64,000 nt of DNA from Pseudomonas sp. CBZ-4 (GCF_000346755.1 NZ_ANNV01000148.1:85906-149905), one strand, 5' to 3'. Shown: positions 27,787-36,594, numbered from the stretch's first letter. Numbers and translations: made by a program. The notes: generated by a model not told the origin, from the sequence alone.

Positions 27787-28716
27787 TCAGATCAAAGCGA
27801 CCGCATCGCCTCGCCTCGGTGCTCCGCCCTTGCGCCCCCACAGCTCTTCACGACCATCAATCACCGCCACCGAGTGCCCCGTCCGGTTGCACATACCCAC
27901 TTGGCCTCTGGCGAGTTCACCTACCGATACCCGCTTCATATGCTTGGTCAGCCCAAGACGCTTGAACCCCTCGCCCGGCCCCGTCTCATCCTCACCATTG
28001 TTGAGGCTGCTGATCGCTGCGTTGTAGTTGCGGCCCGCAGTGCGGTCGTTGTTCTCCATCTGGGCGCGCTTGGCACTGACGGCGAATAAAAACTGCGCAT
28101 CCTTGAGCATCTCTTTATCGGGGCCGATAAATTGTGCACCACGTGCCCCTTGCTTCAACTCGAGGTCAGTCAGGGTGAGTGGGTAGTTGTCCCGCATGAC
28201 CACCCGGTAGCCCCCGGCAATTTTTGTGACCTCCTTGTAAATATCCGTAGGGCTTTGCCCAAATCGGTGCATGGCCGCCTTGATGGCAGACACCGTCACA
28301 CAGTTGCCGTCGGGGCCCTGGCGGAAGCCGCCCCAGATATCCCTGGGTTTTGTTCCATTGCGCGCGTTCGACAGGCCTGGAATATTCGCCTCGGGCTTGG
28401 GCCGTGGCGGCACTGGCACTGGGGTGACCTGAGGGGCAACCTCAGGCTTAGGCTTGGGCGCAATATCAACGGTGCGTGGATCTTTCTGTTCGCCCATCAA
28501 ACCCATCAGCTGATTAAAGAACGCCGTAAACAGCATCGCCATTTTATTGAGCATATCGGTGTTGTTTTCAACAACTGCTGCCTCCACTCTGATCGCACCA
28601 GGCCGAGACTCCTTGTGCGGCTCGAGTACGGAGTTGCTTGCAACTAAAGATTCAACCGGTACTACCTGACGCACATCCATCACTGTTGAAATATTATTAA
28701 TTGAACGAATAGACAT
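27787..28716 (-). CDS. Cysteine-peptidase-like protein, single domain, candidate type III effector
   Basis: In this 309-residue protein, residues 1-50 form a Ser/Asn/Val-rich, low-complexity start (MSIRSINNISTVMDVRQ; Ile at position 3, no acidic residue in the first 12). Residues 52-75 form a hydrophobic helix (MLNKMAMLFTAFFNQLMGLM). A proline-rich linker (85-112) leads to one copy of the domain found in the downstream gene, with Cys139 in GPDGNCVTVSAIKAAM and His281 in RTGHSVAVIDG. GGAG precedes the ATG. It is 90 bases after the third cassette gene and 98 before the two-domain paralogue. I recognise no named family. Confidence 0.6.
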   Translation of the reverse strand: MSIRSINNISTVMDVRQVVPVESLVASNSVLEPHKESRPGAIRVEAAVVENNTDMLNKMAMLFTAFFNQLMGLMGEQKDPRTVDIAPKPKPEVAPQVTPVPVPPRPKPEANIPGLSNARNGTKPRDIWGGFRQGPDGNCVTVSAIKAAMHRFGQSPTDIYKEVTKIAGGYRVVMRDNYPLTLTDLELKQGARGAQFIGPDKEMLKDAQFLFAVSAKRAQMENNDRTAGRNYNAAISSLNNGEDETGPGEGFKRLGLTKHMKRVSVGELARGQVGMCNRTGHSVAVIDGREELWGRKGGAPRRGDAVALI

Positions 28717-28805
28717 AAAAGCTCCATGAGCAAATACCCCCCAACCCGGACTAACTAGAGAAGTACCCGCTGAATATTTTATCTAACCAGATGAAACGAA
28801 ATGAT

Positions 28806-29720
28806 TTAAAACGGGTACTTCTTACGTGTACCTGAATACCAGTCCCTGCGATCAAATATGTCCTGCGCAGGTCCCGGGCTCGTCAAGTCAGGCTCAGGCC
28901 TGGGCAACGGGGCATCAGGATCAACTTTGGGACGGGTTTCCGTTTCCGGTTTAACAGCCGGGGTTGGCATCGGTGCCACTGCGGGTAAAGGCGGCCTGTC
29001 AGACTTGGCGACCCAGTCGGGCTTGAGATCGGTTTTCGGTACAACCGTAGCCACGGGCGGCGAAACCACTTCGAGCTTGGGCGCGATATCAAGCTTGGGT
29101 ACAACGCCAGGTGTGGTCTCGGGATGCGGCACGACCCTGGGCACCAGCGGCACGATCTCGGCTCTTGGATCCGTACCAGGCATGGGCCGTAAAACATTGA
29201 GATCGCTGCCACGTCGAACGTGAGTGCCTGGGCAATGACAATTGTTGACATTGACCTCAACCTTGACCTGCGAAGCAGCGTCATGGGCCATATTGACTTC
29301 TGGCTTGTGCACGTTTGGCGCAACCGGAACGACAGGGGCAGGCGTAATGGAAATAGAAGGCAATTTGCCCGCCTCAGGCATCACCTTCGGCTGGCTCTGT
29401 GCCTCGGGCTTTACCTTGAGCGCAGTGTCTGCGCCAGGTGCAACCTTCGGCAAATGCGTCGCGTCGGCGGCTATATTTTTTCCCGCGAACATATCGCGCA
29501 CTGCCTTGAAAACAGCTTCGAACATGTCAAACAACTTGGCGAATGCATTGGCATTCAGCATCACATCGCCATGCGCCACCTGAGAACTGTCATGACGAAA
29601 TGGCGCACGCCCCAAATGCGCAGTGGATGAAAATCTACCTCGGTGGGGGGTAACAGCGGATTGATCCAAGGTAGATGTATCAACTTTTACAGAAGGCGGA
29701 TTGTTAACCGATAGAGACAT
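28806..29720 (-). CDS. Proline-rich paralogue lacking the peptidase-like domain
   Basis: This 304-residue protein shares its layout with the neighbouring gene: a Ser-rich start (MSLSVNNPPSVKVD; Leu at 3, no acidic residue in the first 12), a hydrophobic helix about 55-85 (MLNANAFAKLFDMFEAVFKA), then a very long Pro/Lys/Glu/Val-rich stretch (about 95-285, many P-x-V/K-x-P units). It stops at QDIFDRRDWYSGTRKKYPF, near where the neighbour's domain begins (RDIWGGFRQG). It may be a truncated effector or a translocation-associated protein. Of two nearby ATGs, 29720 has AAGGA at the better spacing. It is the first gene after the hrp-box-like element. Confidence 0.5.
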   Translation of the reverse strand: MSLSVNNPPSVKVDTSTLDQSAVTPHRGRFSSTAHLGRAPFRHDSSQVAHGDVMLNANAFAKLFDMFEAVFKAVRDMFAGKNIAADATHLPKVAPGADTALKVKPEAQSQPKVMPEAGKLPSISITPAPVVPVAPNVHKPEVNMAHDAASQVKVEVNVNNCHCPGTHVRRGSDLNVLRPMPGTDPRAEIVPLVPRVVPHPETTPGVVPKLDIAPKLEVVSPPVATVVPKTDLKPDWVAKSDRPPLPAVAPMPTPAVKPETETRPKVDPDAPLPRPEPDLTSPGPAQDIFDRRDWYSGTRKKYPF

Positions 29721-29821
29721 TAGCATGGTCCTTTATTCAATGTACCTGCTTAAAAAAGCGGTCGAAGTGTCGAGAGTTTCAAGTTGACGGAAACAACACT
29801 CATTGCTTCGCAGTCCCTACC

Positions 29822-29849
29822 TTCGTGGAGGACGCCGTGATTGAGTTCC
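29822..29849 (-). promoter_or_regulatory. hrp-box-like promoter element (HrpL sigma factor)
   Basis: Read leftward the sequence is GGAACT, 15 bases, CCACGAA. The known HrpL consensus is GGAACC-N15/16-CCACNNA, so this differs at one base (T for the last C). It lies about 100 bases upstream of the first cassette gene and on the correct strand. No other element of this quality was seen before the two downstream cassette genes. Confidence 0.5.
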
Positions 29850-30088
29850 GATAATCGCAACTCATATAAAGAAACCAAACCAGCTTTTCGGATTTTGCCC
29901 CATCGCTTTTTTTGAAAACCGCAATTCAGACTGTGCTGACGGCCCTTTCACAGACACACTCGCTAATAAACCGCTGAGAAAGCAACTCACCGACATACTT
30001 CAAGAGCCAACGCGCCGACCTGGTGTGGTATTCCCGCGCACATAAATACCACCACCGGGTGCAGCCCCGAGTTCAAGCGCAAAAACGC
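29850..30088. other. Gene-free AT-richer spacer
   Basis: The spacer between the cassette and dusC (29721-30142) holds the hrp-box-like element and the dusC terminator. The rest shows no convincing reading frame or RNA and is visibly richer in A/T than the flanking core genes. Confidence 0.5.
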
Positions 30089-30125
30089 AAAATGCCCCGA
30101 ATCTTTCGATACGGGGCATTTTTTT
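30089..30125 (-). terminator. Terminator after dusC
   Basis: A strong hairpin AATGCCCCG ... CGGGGCATT with an inner GAAA-loop stem is flanked by A and T tracts on both sides, 18 bases after the dusC stop. Confidence 0.8.
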
Positions 30126-30142
30126 GCACCTCAGGACGGATC

Positions 30143-31111
30143 TCACGGCACGCTGCATTGCCCCGGATGGGCCATACCCAACAGACGACTGACCTGCTCC
30201 AGGTCCGTCTCGCGGCGCATGGCCGTAAACAACTCGACCGCTTCCGGGTAATTGCGGGTCAACATGGCCAGCCATTGTTTCAAGCGGCCCGGCGCCTGGC
30301 GCTCAGTGAGCTGGGCCACCGACTGGGTCCAGAACTCTTGGAGCATCGGTTGCATCTGCGCCCAGGTCATTTCCACGACCTCTTCGCCTGCCCTTGCAGC
30401 TGCGATCTGCCGCGCCAGGTCAGGACGCGCCACCAGACCGCGACCGAGCATGATGTCTTCGGCGCCGCTGACTTCGCGGCAGCGCTTCCAGTCTTCGACG
30501 CTCCAGATATCGCCATTGGCAAACACCGGCACCTTGACCACGTCCTGCACCCGCGGAATCCACTCCCAATGGGCCGGCGGCTTGTAACCGTCAGTCTTGG
30601 TCCGCGCATGCACCACGATATGCGCCGCGCCGCCTTCCGCCAGCGCCGTGGCGCAGACCAGCGCGCCGTCCGGGCTGTCGAAACCCAGGCGCATCTTGGC
30701 GGTGACCGGGATATGCGCCGGCACCGCACGGCGCACATGCTCGACGATCTGGTTGAGCAACTCCGGCTCCTTGAGCAGCACCGCGCCGCCCCGGGATTTA
30801 TTCACCGTCTTGGCCGGGCAGCCGAAGTTCAGGTCGATCACCTCGGAACCCAGCTCGGCGGCCAGCGCGGCGTTTTCCGCCAGGCACACCGGGTCGGAGC
30901 CCAGCAACTGCACGCGCAACGGCACGCCCGCAGCGGTGTGGGCACCGTGCAGCAGTTCCGGGGCGAGCTTGTGGAAATACGCCGGGGTGAGCAGGCGGTC
31001 GTTGACGCGGATGAACTCGGTCACGCACCAATCGATCCCGCCCACGCGGGTCAACACGTCCCGCAGGATGTTGTCGACCAACCCCTCCATGGGCGCCAAA
31101 GCAATTTGCAT
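30143..31111 (-). CDS. dusC: tRNA-dihydrouridine(16) synthase
   Basis: This 322-residue FMN-dependent TIM-barrel enzyme reduces U16 in the tRNA D-loop. It starts MQIALAPMEGLVDNILR, the catalytic Cys is in NFGCPAKTVNKSRGGAVLL, and MLGRGLVARPDLARQI binds the FMN phosphate. The WCVTEFIRVN segment points to the DusC subgroup rather than DusA/B. ATG 31111 is preferred over a GTG three codons upstream. Confidence 0.93.
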   Translation of the reverse strand: MQIALAPMEGLVDNILRDVLTRVGGIDWCVTEFIRVNDRLLTPAYFHKLAPELLHGAHTAAGVPLRVQLLGSDPVCLAENAALAAELGSEVIDLNFGCPAKTVNKSRGGAVLLKEPELLNQIVEHVRRAVPAHIPVTAKMRLGFDSPDGALVCATALAEGGAAHIVVHARTKTDGYKPPAHWEWIPRVQDVVKVPVFANGDIWSVEDWKRCREVSGAEDIMLGRGLVARPDLARQIAAARAGEEVVEMTWAQMQPMLQEFWTQSVAQLTERQAPGRLKQWLAMLTRNYPEAVELFTAMRRETDLEQVSRLLGMAHPGQCSVP

Positions 31112-31166
31112 GGGAAACACTCAACAAAAATCGTCGCGCAGTTTACTGGGTTTCCTGCGGCAACCG

Positions 31167-31601
31167 TTAACCCCCTGTCAGGGCGGGGCCGTAACCGTCA
31201 AGAAACTCGGCGGGCATGCGCTTGGGCTTGCCGCTGGACAGTTCGATGCAGACAAAGGTGGTTTGCGCGCGCAGCAAGGTGGCGCCGTCGTGGGGGCGGA
31301 CCAGCTGGAAGCGTCGGGTCATTTTCAGGCGCTGGTCCCAGTCGACGATCCAGGTGGCCAGTTGCAACTCGTCACCTTCGTAGCCAGCAGCGAGGTAGTC
31401 GATCTCGTGACGCACCACCGCCATGGCGCGGTCCAGGCGGCGGTACTCGGTGAGGTCCAGGCCCAGGCGCTGGGAATGGCGCCAGGCGCAGCGTTCCAGC
31501 CAGGACACGTAGACGGCGTTGTTGGCGTGGCCCAGGCCGTCGATGTCCTCGGCGCCGACCTGCAGGTCGATGATAAACGGCGTTGCCAGATCCCAGCCCA
31601 T
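31167..31601 (-). CDS. Acyl-CoA thioesterase, hot-dog fold
   Basis: This 144-residue protein of the 4-hydroxybenzoyl-CoA thioesterase/YbgC type has the signature DIDGLGHANNAVYVSWLE, including the catalytic acidic residue region, and a typical RRFQLVRPHDGATLLRAQT central strand. It probably hydrolyses a short or medium acyl-CoA. It lies between the hydrolase gene and dusC on the same strand. Confidence 0.9.
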   Translation of the reverse strand: MGWDLATPFIIDLQVGAEDIDGLGHANNAVYVSWLERCAWRHSQRLGLDLTEYRRLDRAMAVVRHEIDYLAAGYEGDELQLATWIVDWDQRLKMTRRFQLVRPHDGATLLRAQTTFVCIELSSGKPKRMPAEFLDGYGPALTGG

Positions 31602-31639
31602 GCCTTGCTCCAGTCGATTGATCTCGGCCGGGCAGTGTA

Positions 31640-32473
31640 TCAGGCGCTTTGTCGCGCCTGTAGACGACGGCCGGCCAGCAGCGCCAGCACGCCCTCGATC
31701 ACCCGGGGATCGGCCAGCACTTTCTGGTGGCCGCCCTGTTCCAGGCGCAGCAGGCGGCTGTCGAACCAGGCTTCGTGGATGGCTTGGGCGGCTTTGACCG
31801 GGACGAAGGTGTCGTCTTCGGCGTGCACGATCAGGCCGGGCATATTCATCTGATAGTGGGCAACGTCCAGATGCTTCAGTGGCATGCCGAAGGTCTGTTC
31901 GACCTCGTGGATAAACGCCGAGCGGGCCCGTGCAGGCAACCCGACCATCTTGGTGAACCCACGCAGCACATCGAGGAAACGCGACGGCGCAGCGATGCTC
32001 ACCAGCGCTTCGGTGCGCAGCCCCAGTTGCACGGCCAGCATCGCACTGGCACCGCCCATCGAGTGCCCGACCACCGCATGCAGCGGCGGCAGTTCGGCGG
32101 CCGCTTCCAGCATCGCCCGCGCGAACAGCAGCACATGCGCCTCACGCCCCGGCGAACGGCCATGGGCCGGACCCTCCAGGGCAATCACCGAGTAACCGTC
32201 ATTGACCAGGGCGGTGATCAGGCTGGCGAACTGGGTGGGGCGCCCTTCCCAGCCGTGCATCAGCAAGACTGCCGGGCCTTGGCCCCAGCGCAGGGCCGAC
32301 AGGCCGAAACGCAAGGTGATGCGTTCCGACTGCGCCAGCAGCGGCAACTCCCAGTCGCGGGGTGGCAGGTCGCGCGGCGTCATGAAGGCACGCCGCATCT
32401 TGTTGGCCACGGTGTGCGGCGCCAGATGCCCCAGGGTGCCGTTGAAGCGACGAATCCAGGTTAACGTGCCCAT
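31640..32473 (-). CDS. Alpha/beta hydrolase
   Basis: This 277-residue alpha/beta-hydrolase fold protein has the nucleophile elbow GHSMGG, the oxyanion segment LLMHGWEGRPTQF, and a C-terminal acid and His in VHAEDDTFVP and EQGGHQKVLADP. The substrate is unknown. It begins 15 bases after the TetR gene on the same strand, so it is probably co-transcribed with and controlled by it. Confidence 0.88.
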   Translation of the reverse strand: MGTLTWIRRFNGTLGHLAPHTVANKMRRAFMTPRDLPPRDWELPLLAQSERITLRFGLSALRWGQGPAVLLMHGWEGRPTQFASLITALVNDGYSVIALEGPAHGRSPGREAHVLLFARAMLEAAAELPPLHAVVGHSMGGASAMLAVQLGLRTEALVSIAAPSRFLDVLRGFTKMVGLPARARSAFIHEVEQTFGMPLKHLDVAHYQMNMPGLIVHAEDDTFVPVKAAQAIHEAWFDSRLLRLEQGGHQKVLADPRVIEGVLALLAGRRLQARQSA

Positions 32474-32488
32474 CCTTAGAGCCCTCTT

Positions 32489-33028
32489 CTAGCGCACGGC
32501 CGACTTGGCGGCGCGCAATACGCGGTCAGACAATTCACCTGGGCCCAATGCACGCGCCAGGGCCAGGCCACCGATCATCAGCGCCATGTCGGCCAGGGCT
32601 TTGTCGGTGTCTTCGGGGCTGGCGGCCAGTTGGGCGGCCATCAGCTCGCAGTGTTCGTTCAGCGCTTGGCGGAACTCGTCCGGCAGGCGGCTCATTTCGC
32701 CGACGGTCGCCGGGATCGGACAGGCCTGAACGCTGGAGTCGCGATGTTTGCGCGACAAGTAGAACGCCGCCACAAGGCCTCGGCGCTCTTCACCCGTCAA
32801 CAGCGCATCCATATCGTCAATGGCCGCACGGCGCTTGGCCAGCAGTTCGGTGAACGCCTCCAGCATCAGCGCGTCCTTGCTTTCAAAATGTGCGTAGAAA
32901 CCACCGACGGTCAGCCCCGCCGCGCCCATGACTTCGCCGACACTCGGCTCGGCCGGGCCACGCTGGATCAATGCCGCGCTGGCAGCCTGCAAAATGCGTT
33001 CGCGGGTTTGCGCTTTTTTATCGCTCAT
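32489..33028 (-). CDS. TetR-family regulator
   Basis: This 179-residue protein has an N-terminal HTH (about 10-55: RERILQAASAALI, SVGEVMGAAGLTVGGFYAHF) and a C-terminal ligand/dimer domain of the TetR_C type. A perfect inverted repeat lies 26 bases upstream of its ATG, as expected for autoregulation. It heads a leftward run with the hydrolase and thioesterase. The ligand is unknown. Confidence 0.9.
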   Translation of the reverse strand: MSDKKAQTRERILQAASAALIQRGPAEPSVGEVMGAAGLTVGGFYAHFESKDALMLEAFTELLAKRRAAIDDMDALLTGEERRGLVAAFYLSRKHRDSSVQACPIPATVGEMSRLPDEFRQALNEHCELMAAQLAASPEDTDKALADMALMIGGLALARALGPGELSDRVLRAAKSAVR

Positions 33029-33053
33029 CAAAGCCTCCGGTTCTCATGGGTTG

Positions 33054-33076
33054 AATATTATTACCATAATAATATT
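33054..33076. promoter_or_regulatory. Probable TetR operator
   Basis: This is a perfect inverted repeat with ten-base arms (AATATTATTA / TAATAATATT) around a CCA centre. It lies 26-48 bases upstream of the TetR gene and is extremely AT-rich for this genome. Confidence 0.7.
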
Positions 33077-33210
33077 TGGCAAGCGACAGGCACGACCATT
33101 GGTCTGAAGAGAAAGCAGGAAGGGAAGAAAGAATTGGCCAAACGCCAGACAAACAAAAGGGCCATTCAATAATTGAATGACCCTTAAAAATCCCGCAGAG
33201 CGGGTAATCG

Positions 33211-33286
33211 TGGCGTCCCCTAGGGGACTCGAACCCCTGTTACCGCCGTGAAAGGGCGGTGTCCTAGGCCACTAGACGAAGGGGAC
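33211..33286 (-). tRNA. tRNA-Glu (TTC), copy 1
   Basis: This is a 76-base cloverleaf beginning GTCCCCTTCGTCTAG, with anticodon TTC in a CCGCC/GGCGG stem and encoded CCA. Confidence 0.96.
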
Positions 33287-33365
33287 AAAACCTTCTGTAC
33301 AACGTGATCAGCGCTGAGAGCTGATCGATTCAAGGACGGTGTGGCCAGACCTTGAACCTGTAAAT

Positions 33366-33441
<76 letters not shown>

Positions 33442-33491
33442 GGATTTTTCGCCTCGCGGCGCAGCAGACCTTTCGAGCTGCTTGTTGAAAC

Positions 33492-33567
33492 TGGCGTCCC
33501 CTAGGGGACTCGAACCCCTGTTACCGCCGTGAAAGGGCGGTGTCCTAGGCCACTAGACGAAGGGGAC
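33492..33567 (-). tRNA. tRNA-Glu (TTC), copy 2
   Basis: It is identical to copy 1, exactly 281 bases further on. Confidence 0.96.
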
Positions 33568-33646
33568 AAAACCTTCTGTACAACGTGATCAGCGCTGAGA
33601 GCTGATCGATTCAAGGACGGTGTGGCCAGACCTTGAACCTGTAAAT

Positions 33647-33722
<76 letters not shown>

Positions 33723-33823
33723 TCATCGGTGAGGACGGGGCGAATCTTAATGGCGCTTTGGAAGTGTGTCAAATTTATTTTCAACATTTTCCAAAGTTTT
33801 TTGCCGGGATAACAATCACTTAC

Positions 33824-33855
33824 CGGCGAAACCCCGGAAAACCGGGGTTTCGCCG
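33824..33855 (-). terminator. Terminator after gltX
   Basis: This is a perfect 14-base-pair hairpin (CGGCGAAACCCCGG / CCGGGGTTTCGCCG) with a four-base loop, 15 bases after the gltX stop. It has no long T tract on the minus strand. Confidence 0.7.
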
Positions 33856-33869
33856 TTGCAACGGGCTGA

Positions 33870-35351
33870 TTAAGCGATAGCGCCCAGCAGCTTTTCCCAC
33901 TCTTTGTTTTCTTTCTTCGAGACACCACCAAGCAAATCAAGGGCTTGGCGCAGACGGAAACGGGTGAGGTCCGGGCCGAGAATTTCCATCGCATCCAGCA
34001 CCGACACCGAACTCGCCTGCCCGGTGATCGCGGCAAACATCAGCGGCATGGCGTCGCGCAATTTCAATTCGAGGGATTCCACCACCGCCTGGATCGTCGC
34101 GGTGATCGCATCCTTCTCCCACTGACGCAGGCTTTCCAGCTTCCACAGGATCAACTGCATCAACTGGCGCACCTGGTCGCCCGAGAGCTTCTTGGATTCG
34201 AACAACTTGGCATCCGGGTTCACACCCCCGGCAAAGAAGAAGCTGGCCAACGGCGCGACCTGGCTGAACGTCTCCACCCTGCCCTGCACCAGCGGCGCGA
34301 TCTTCATCATGTACTCAGGGTTCAGCGCCCACTGCTGCACACGGCTGGCGAATTCTTCCACCGGCAGGTCACGCAGCCACTGGCCGTTGAGCCACGACAA
34401 CTTCTCGATGTCAAAGATCGGCCCGCCCAGCGAGACACGGGACAGGTCGAAGTTATCGACCATTTCCTGCAACGAGAACTTCTCGCGCTCGTCCGGCATC
34501 GACCAACCCATGCGGCCCAGGTAGTTGAGCATCGCTTCCGGCATAAAGCCCATGCGCTCGTAGAACGTCACCGAGGTCGGGTTCTTGCGCTTGGACAGCT
34601 TGCTCTTGTCCGGGTTACGCAGCAGCGGCATGTAGCACAGCTGCGGCTGTTCCCAGCCGAAGTATTCGTAGAGCAGGATCAGCTTCGGCGCCGACGGCAG
34701 CCATTCTTCGCCGCGCAGCACGTGGGTGATGCCCATCAGGTGGTCATCGACCACGTTGGCCAGGAAGTACGTCGGCAGGCCGTCGGTCTTCATCAGCACT
34801 TGCATGTCCATGCGGTCCCACGGGATCTCGACGTCACCGCGCAGCATGTCCGGCACCACGCACACGCCTTCGCTCGGCACTTTCATGCGGATTACGTGGG
34901 GCTCGCCGGCCGCCAGGCGCTGCGCCACTTCTTCCTTGGACAGCAGCAGTGCGCGGCCATCGTAGCGCGGGGTTTCGCCGCGGGCCTGTTGTTCGGCGCG
35001 CATCTGGTCGAGTTCTTCAGCGGTGCAGAAGCATGGGAACGCATGGCCCATGTCCACCAGTTGCTGGGTGTACTGCTTGTAGATGTCGCTGCGCTCGCTC
35101 TGGCGATACGGGCCGTGGGGGCCGCCGACATCCGGGCCTTCGGCCCAGGTAATGCCCAACCAGCGCAGGGCATCGAAAATCTGCTGTTCCGACTCGCGGG
35201 TCGAGCGCACCTGGTCGGTGTCTTCGATCCGCAGGATGAATTCACCACCGTGCTGCTTGGCAAAGCAGTAGTTGAACAAGGCGATGTAGGCAGTGCCGAC
35301 GTGGGGATCCCCAGTAGGCGATGGCGCGATGCGCGTGCGGACGGTGGTCAT
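33870..35351 (-). CDS. gltX: Glutamyl-tRNA synthetase
   Basis: This 493-residue class I synthetase charges tRNA-Glu. The HIGH-like motif is in APSPTGDPHVGTAY near the N-terminus (MTTVRTRIA), and the KMSKS-like motif is KLSKRKNPTS. The start is placed at MTTVRTR because upstream in-frame sequence is not family-like. It lies next to two tRNA-Glu genes, which are its own substrates. Confidence 0.97.
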   Translation of the reverse strand: MTTVRTRIAPSPTGDPHVGTAYIALFNYCFAKQHGGEFILRIEDTDQVRSTRESEQQIFDALRWLGITWAEGPDVGGPHGPYRQSERSDIYKQYTQQLVDMGHAFPCFCTAEELDQMRAEQQARGETPRYDGRALLLSKEEVAQRLAAGEPHVIRMKVPSEGVCVVPDMLRGDVEIPWDRMDMQVLMKTDGLPTYFLANVVDDHLMGITHVLRGEEWLPSAPKLILLYEYFGWEQPQLCYMPLLRNPDKSKLSKRKNPTSVTFYERMGFMPEAMLNYLGRMGWSMPDEREKFSLQEMVDNFDLSRVSLGGPIFDIEKLSWLNGQWLRDLPVEEFASRVQQWALNPEYMMKIAPLVQGRVETFSQVAPLASFFFAGGVNPDAKLFESKKLSGDQVRQLMQLILWKLESLRQWEKDAITATIQAVVESLELKLRDAMPLMFAAITGQASSVSVLDAMEILGPDLTRFRLRQALDLLGGVSKKENKEWEKLLGAIA

Positions 35352-35547
35352 GGCGGGTCTCGAATGGGCGATAAAACTGGAATTGAAACAAGGGGCGAAT
35401 GGTAACAGCCCTCGGCACTTGGGCTCCAGCACCCACCCTATCGAGCAGGGCATTTAGGCCAAGCTTCGGTCTCAACGCCAGTCATGGCTATTGGACAGAT
35501 GCTTGGGTGGCTATATTCCATTACCTCTTGTTACAGACACTGCCCCC

Positions 35548-36594
35548 ATGCCAGCCCCATTGAAGCGCCGCCTGTTTATCTTCGTGTTTATCGTGATCCT
35601 CATCGGCCTGGGCTTCTTCGCCCACTGGTTCTTCAAGGGCCGCTTCTATGAAAGCACCGACAACGCCTACGTGCAGGGCGAAATCACCCGCGTCTCCAGC
35701 CAGCTCGGCGCGCGCATCGTCGAGGTCAAGGTGGGTGACAACGAACACGTGGAAAAAGGCCAGCTCCTGGTGCAACTCGAAGGCGACGACTTCCACCTCG
35801 CCGTCGACCGCGCCAACGCCGCCCTGGCCATGCGCGAGGCCGAACGCACCCAGGCGCAGAGCAAACTCACCCAACAAGCCAGCCTGATCGCCGCCGGCGC
35901 GGCCAAAGTGGCGTCGAGCCAGGCCAGCCTGGGCCGCTCGCAGATCGACTTGTCCCGCGCGCAAACCCTGCGCAAACCGGGCTATGTCTCGGAAGAACGC
36001 GTGACCACCCTCTCCGCCGACAACCACATCGCCCGCTCCCAGGTGACCATGGCCGAGGCCGATTTGCAGGGCCAGCGCCAGCAGGTCAACGCCCTCAACG
36101 CCGAAATCAAACGCCTCGACGCGCTGATCGCCAACGCCAGGACCGACCTGGCCCAGGCCGAACTCAACCTCACCCGCAGCGAGATCCACGCGCCGATCAG
36201 CGGCCTCGTCGGCCAGCGCGCCGCGCGCAACGGCCAGTACGTGCAGGCCGGCGCCTACCTGCTGTCCATCGTTCCCGACCAGGACATCTGGATCCAGGCC
36301 AACTTCAAGGAGACCCAGATCGGCCACATGCAACCCGGGCAAAAGGCCCAACTGATTTTCGACGCCTACGCCGACACGCCCATCGACGCCCGAGTGGACA
36401 GCCTGTTCGCCGCCTCCGGCGCGCAGTTCAGCCTGCTGCCACCGGACAACGCCACGGGCAACTTCACCAAAGTCGTACAACGGATTCCGGTAAAACTCAC
36501 GTTCGCCGCGGATAACCCGCTGCACGGCAAGATCCGTCCCGGCATGTCCGTGACCGTCAAAGTGAACATCCAAGACCAGCCCGATGGCCGGTGA
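35548..36594 (+). CDS. emrA: HlyD/EmrA-type membrane fusion protein
   Basis: This 348-residue periplasmic adaptor has one membrane anchor (about 8-28: LFIFVFIVILIGLGFFAHWFF), then a lipoyl half (DNAYVQGEITRVSSQLGARI). Next come a long alpha-hairpin rich in Ala/Gln (about 85-190) and beta-barrel segments (IHAPISGLVGQRA). It links an inner-membrane exporter to an outer-membrane channel. ATG 35548 is chosen; a TTG 19 codons earlier is less likely. It overlaps the MFS gene by 11 bases. Confidence 0.88.
   Translation: MPAPLKRRLFIFVFIVILIGLGFFAHWFFKGRFYESTDNAYVQGEITRVSSQLGARIVEVKVGDNEHVEKGQLLVQLEGDDFHLAVDRANAALAMREAERTQAQSKLTQQASLIAAGAAKVASSQASLGRSQIDLSRAQTLRKPGYVSEERVTTLSADNHIARSQVTMAEADLQGQRQQVNALNAEIKRLDALIANARTDLAQAELNLTRSEIHAPISGLVGQRAARNGQYVQAGAYLLSIVPDQDIWIQANFKETQIGHMQPGQKAQLIFDAYADTPIDARVDSLFAASGAQFSLLPPDNATGNFTKVVQRIPVKLTFAADNPLHGKIRPGMSVTVKVNIQDQPDGR

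Noticed and set aside
26390..29720. Assigning the cassette to a named effector family such as AvrPphB-, HopN- or HopX-type
   Set aside because: The spacing and surrounding residues of the Cys and His motifs do not match any of these well enough from sequence alone.
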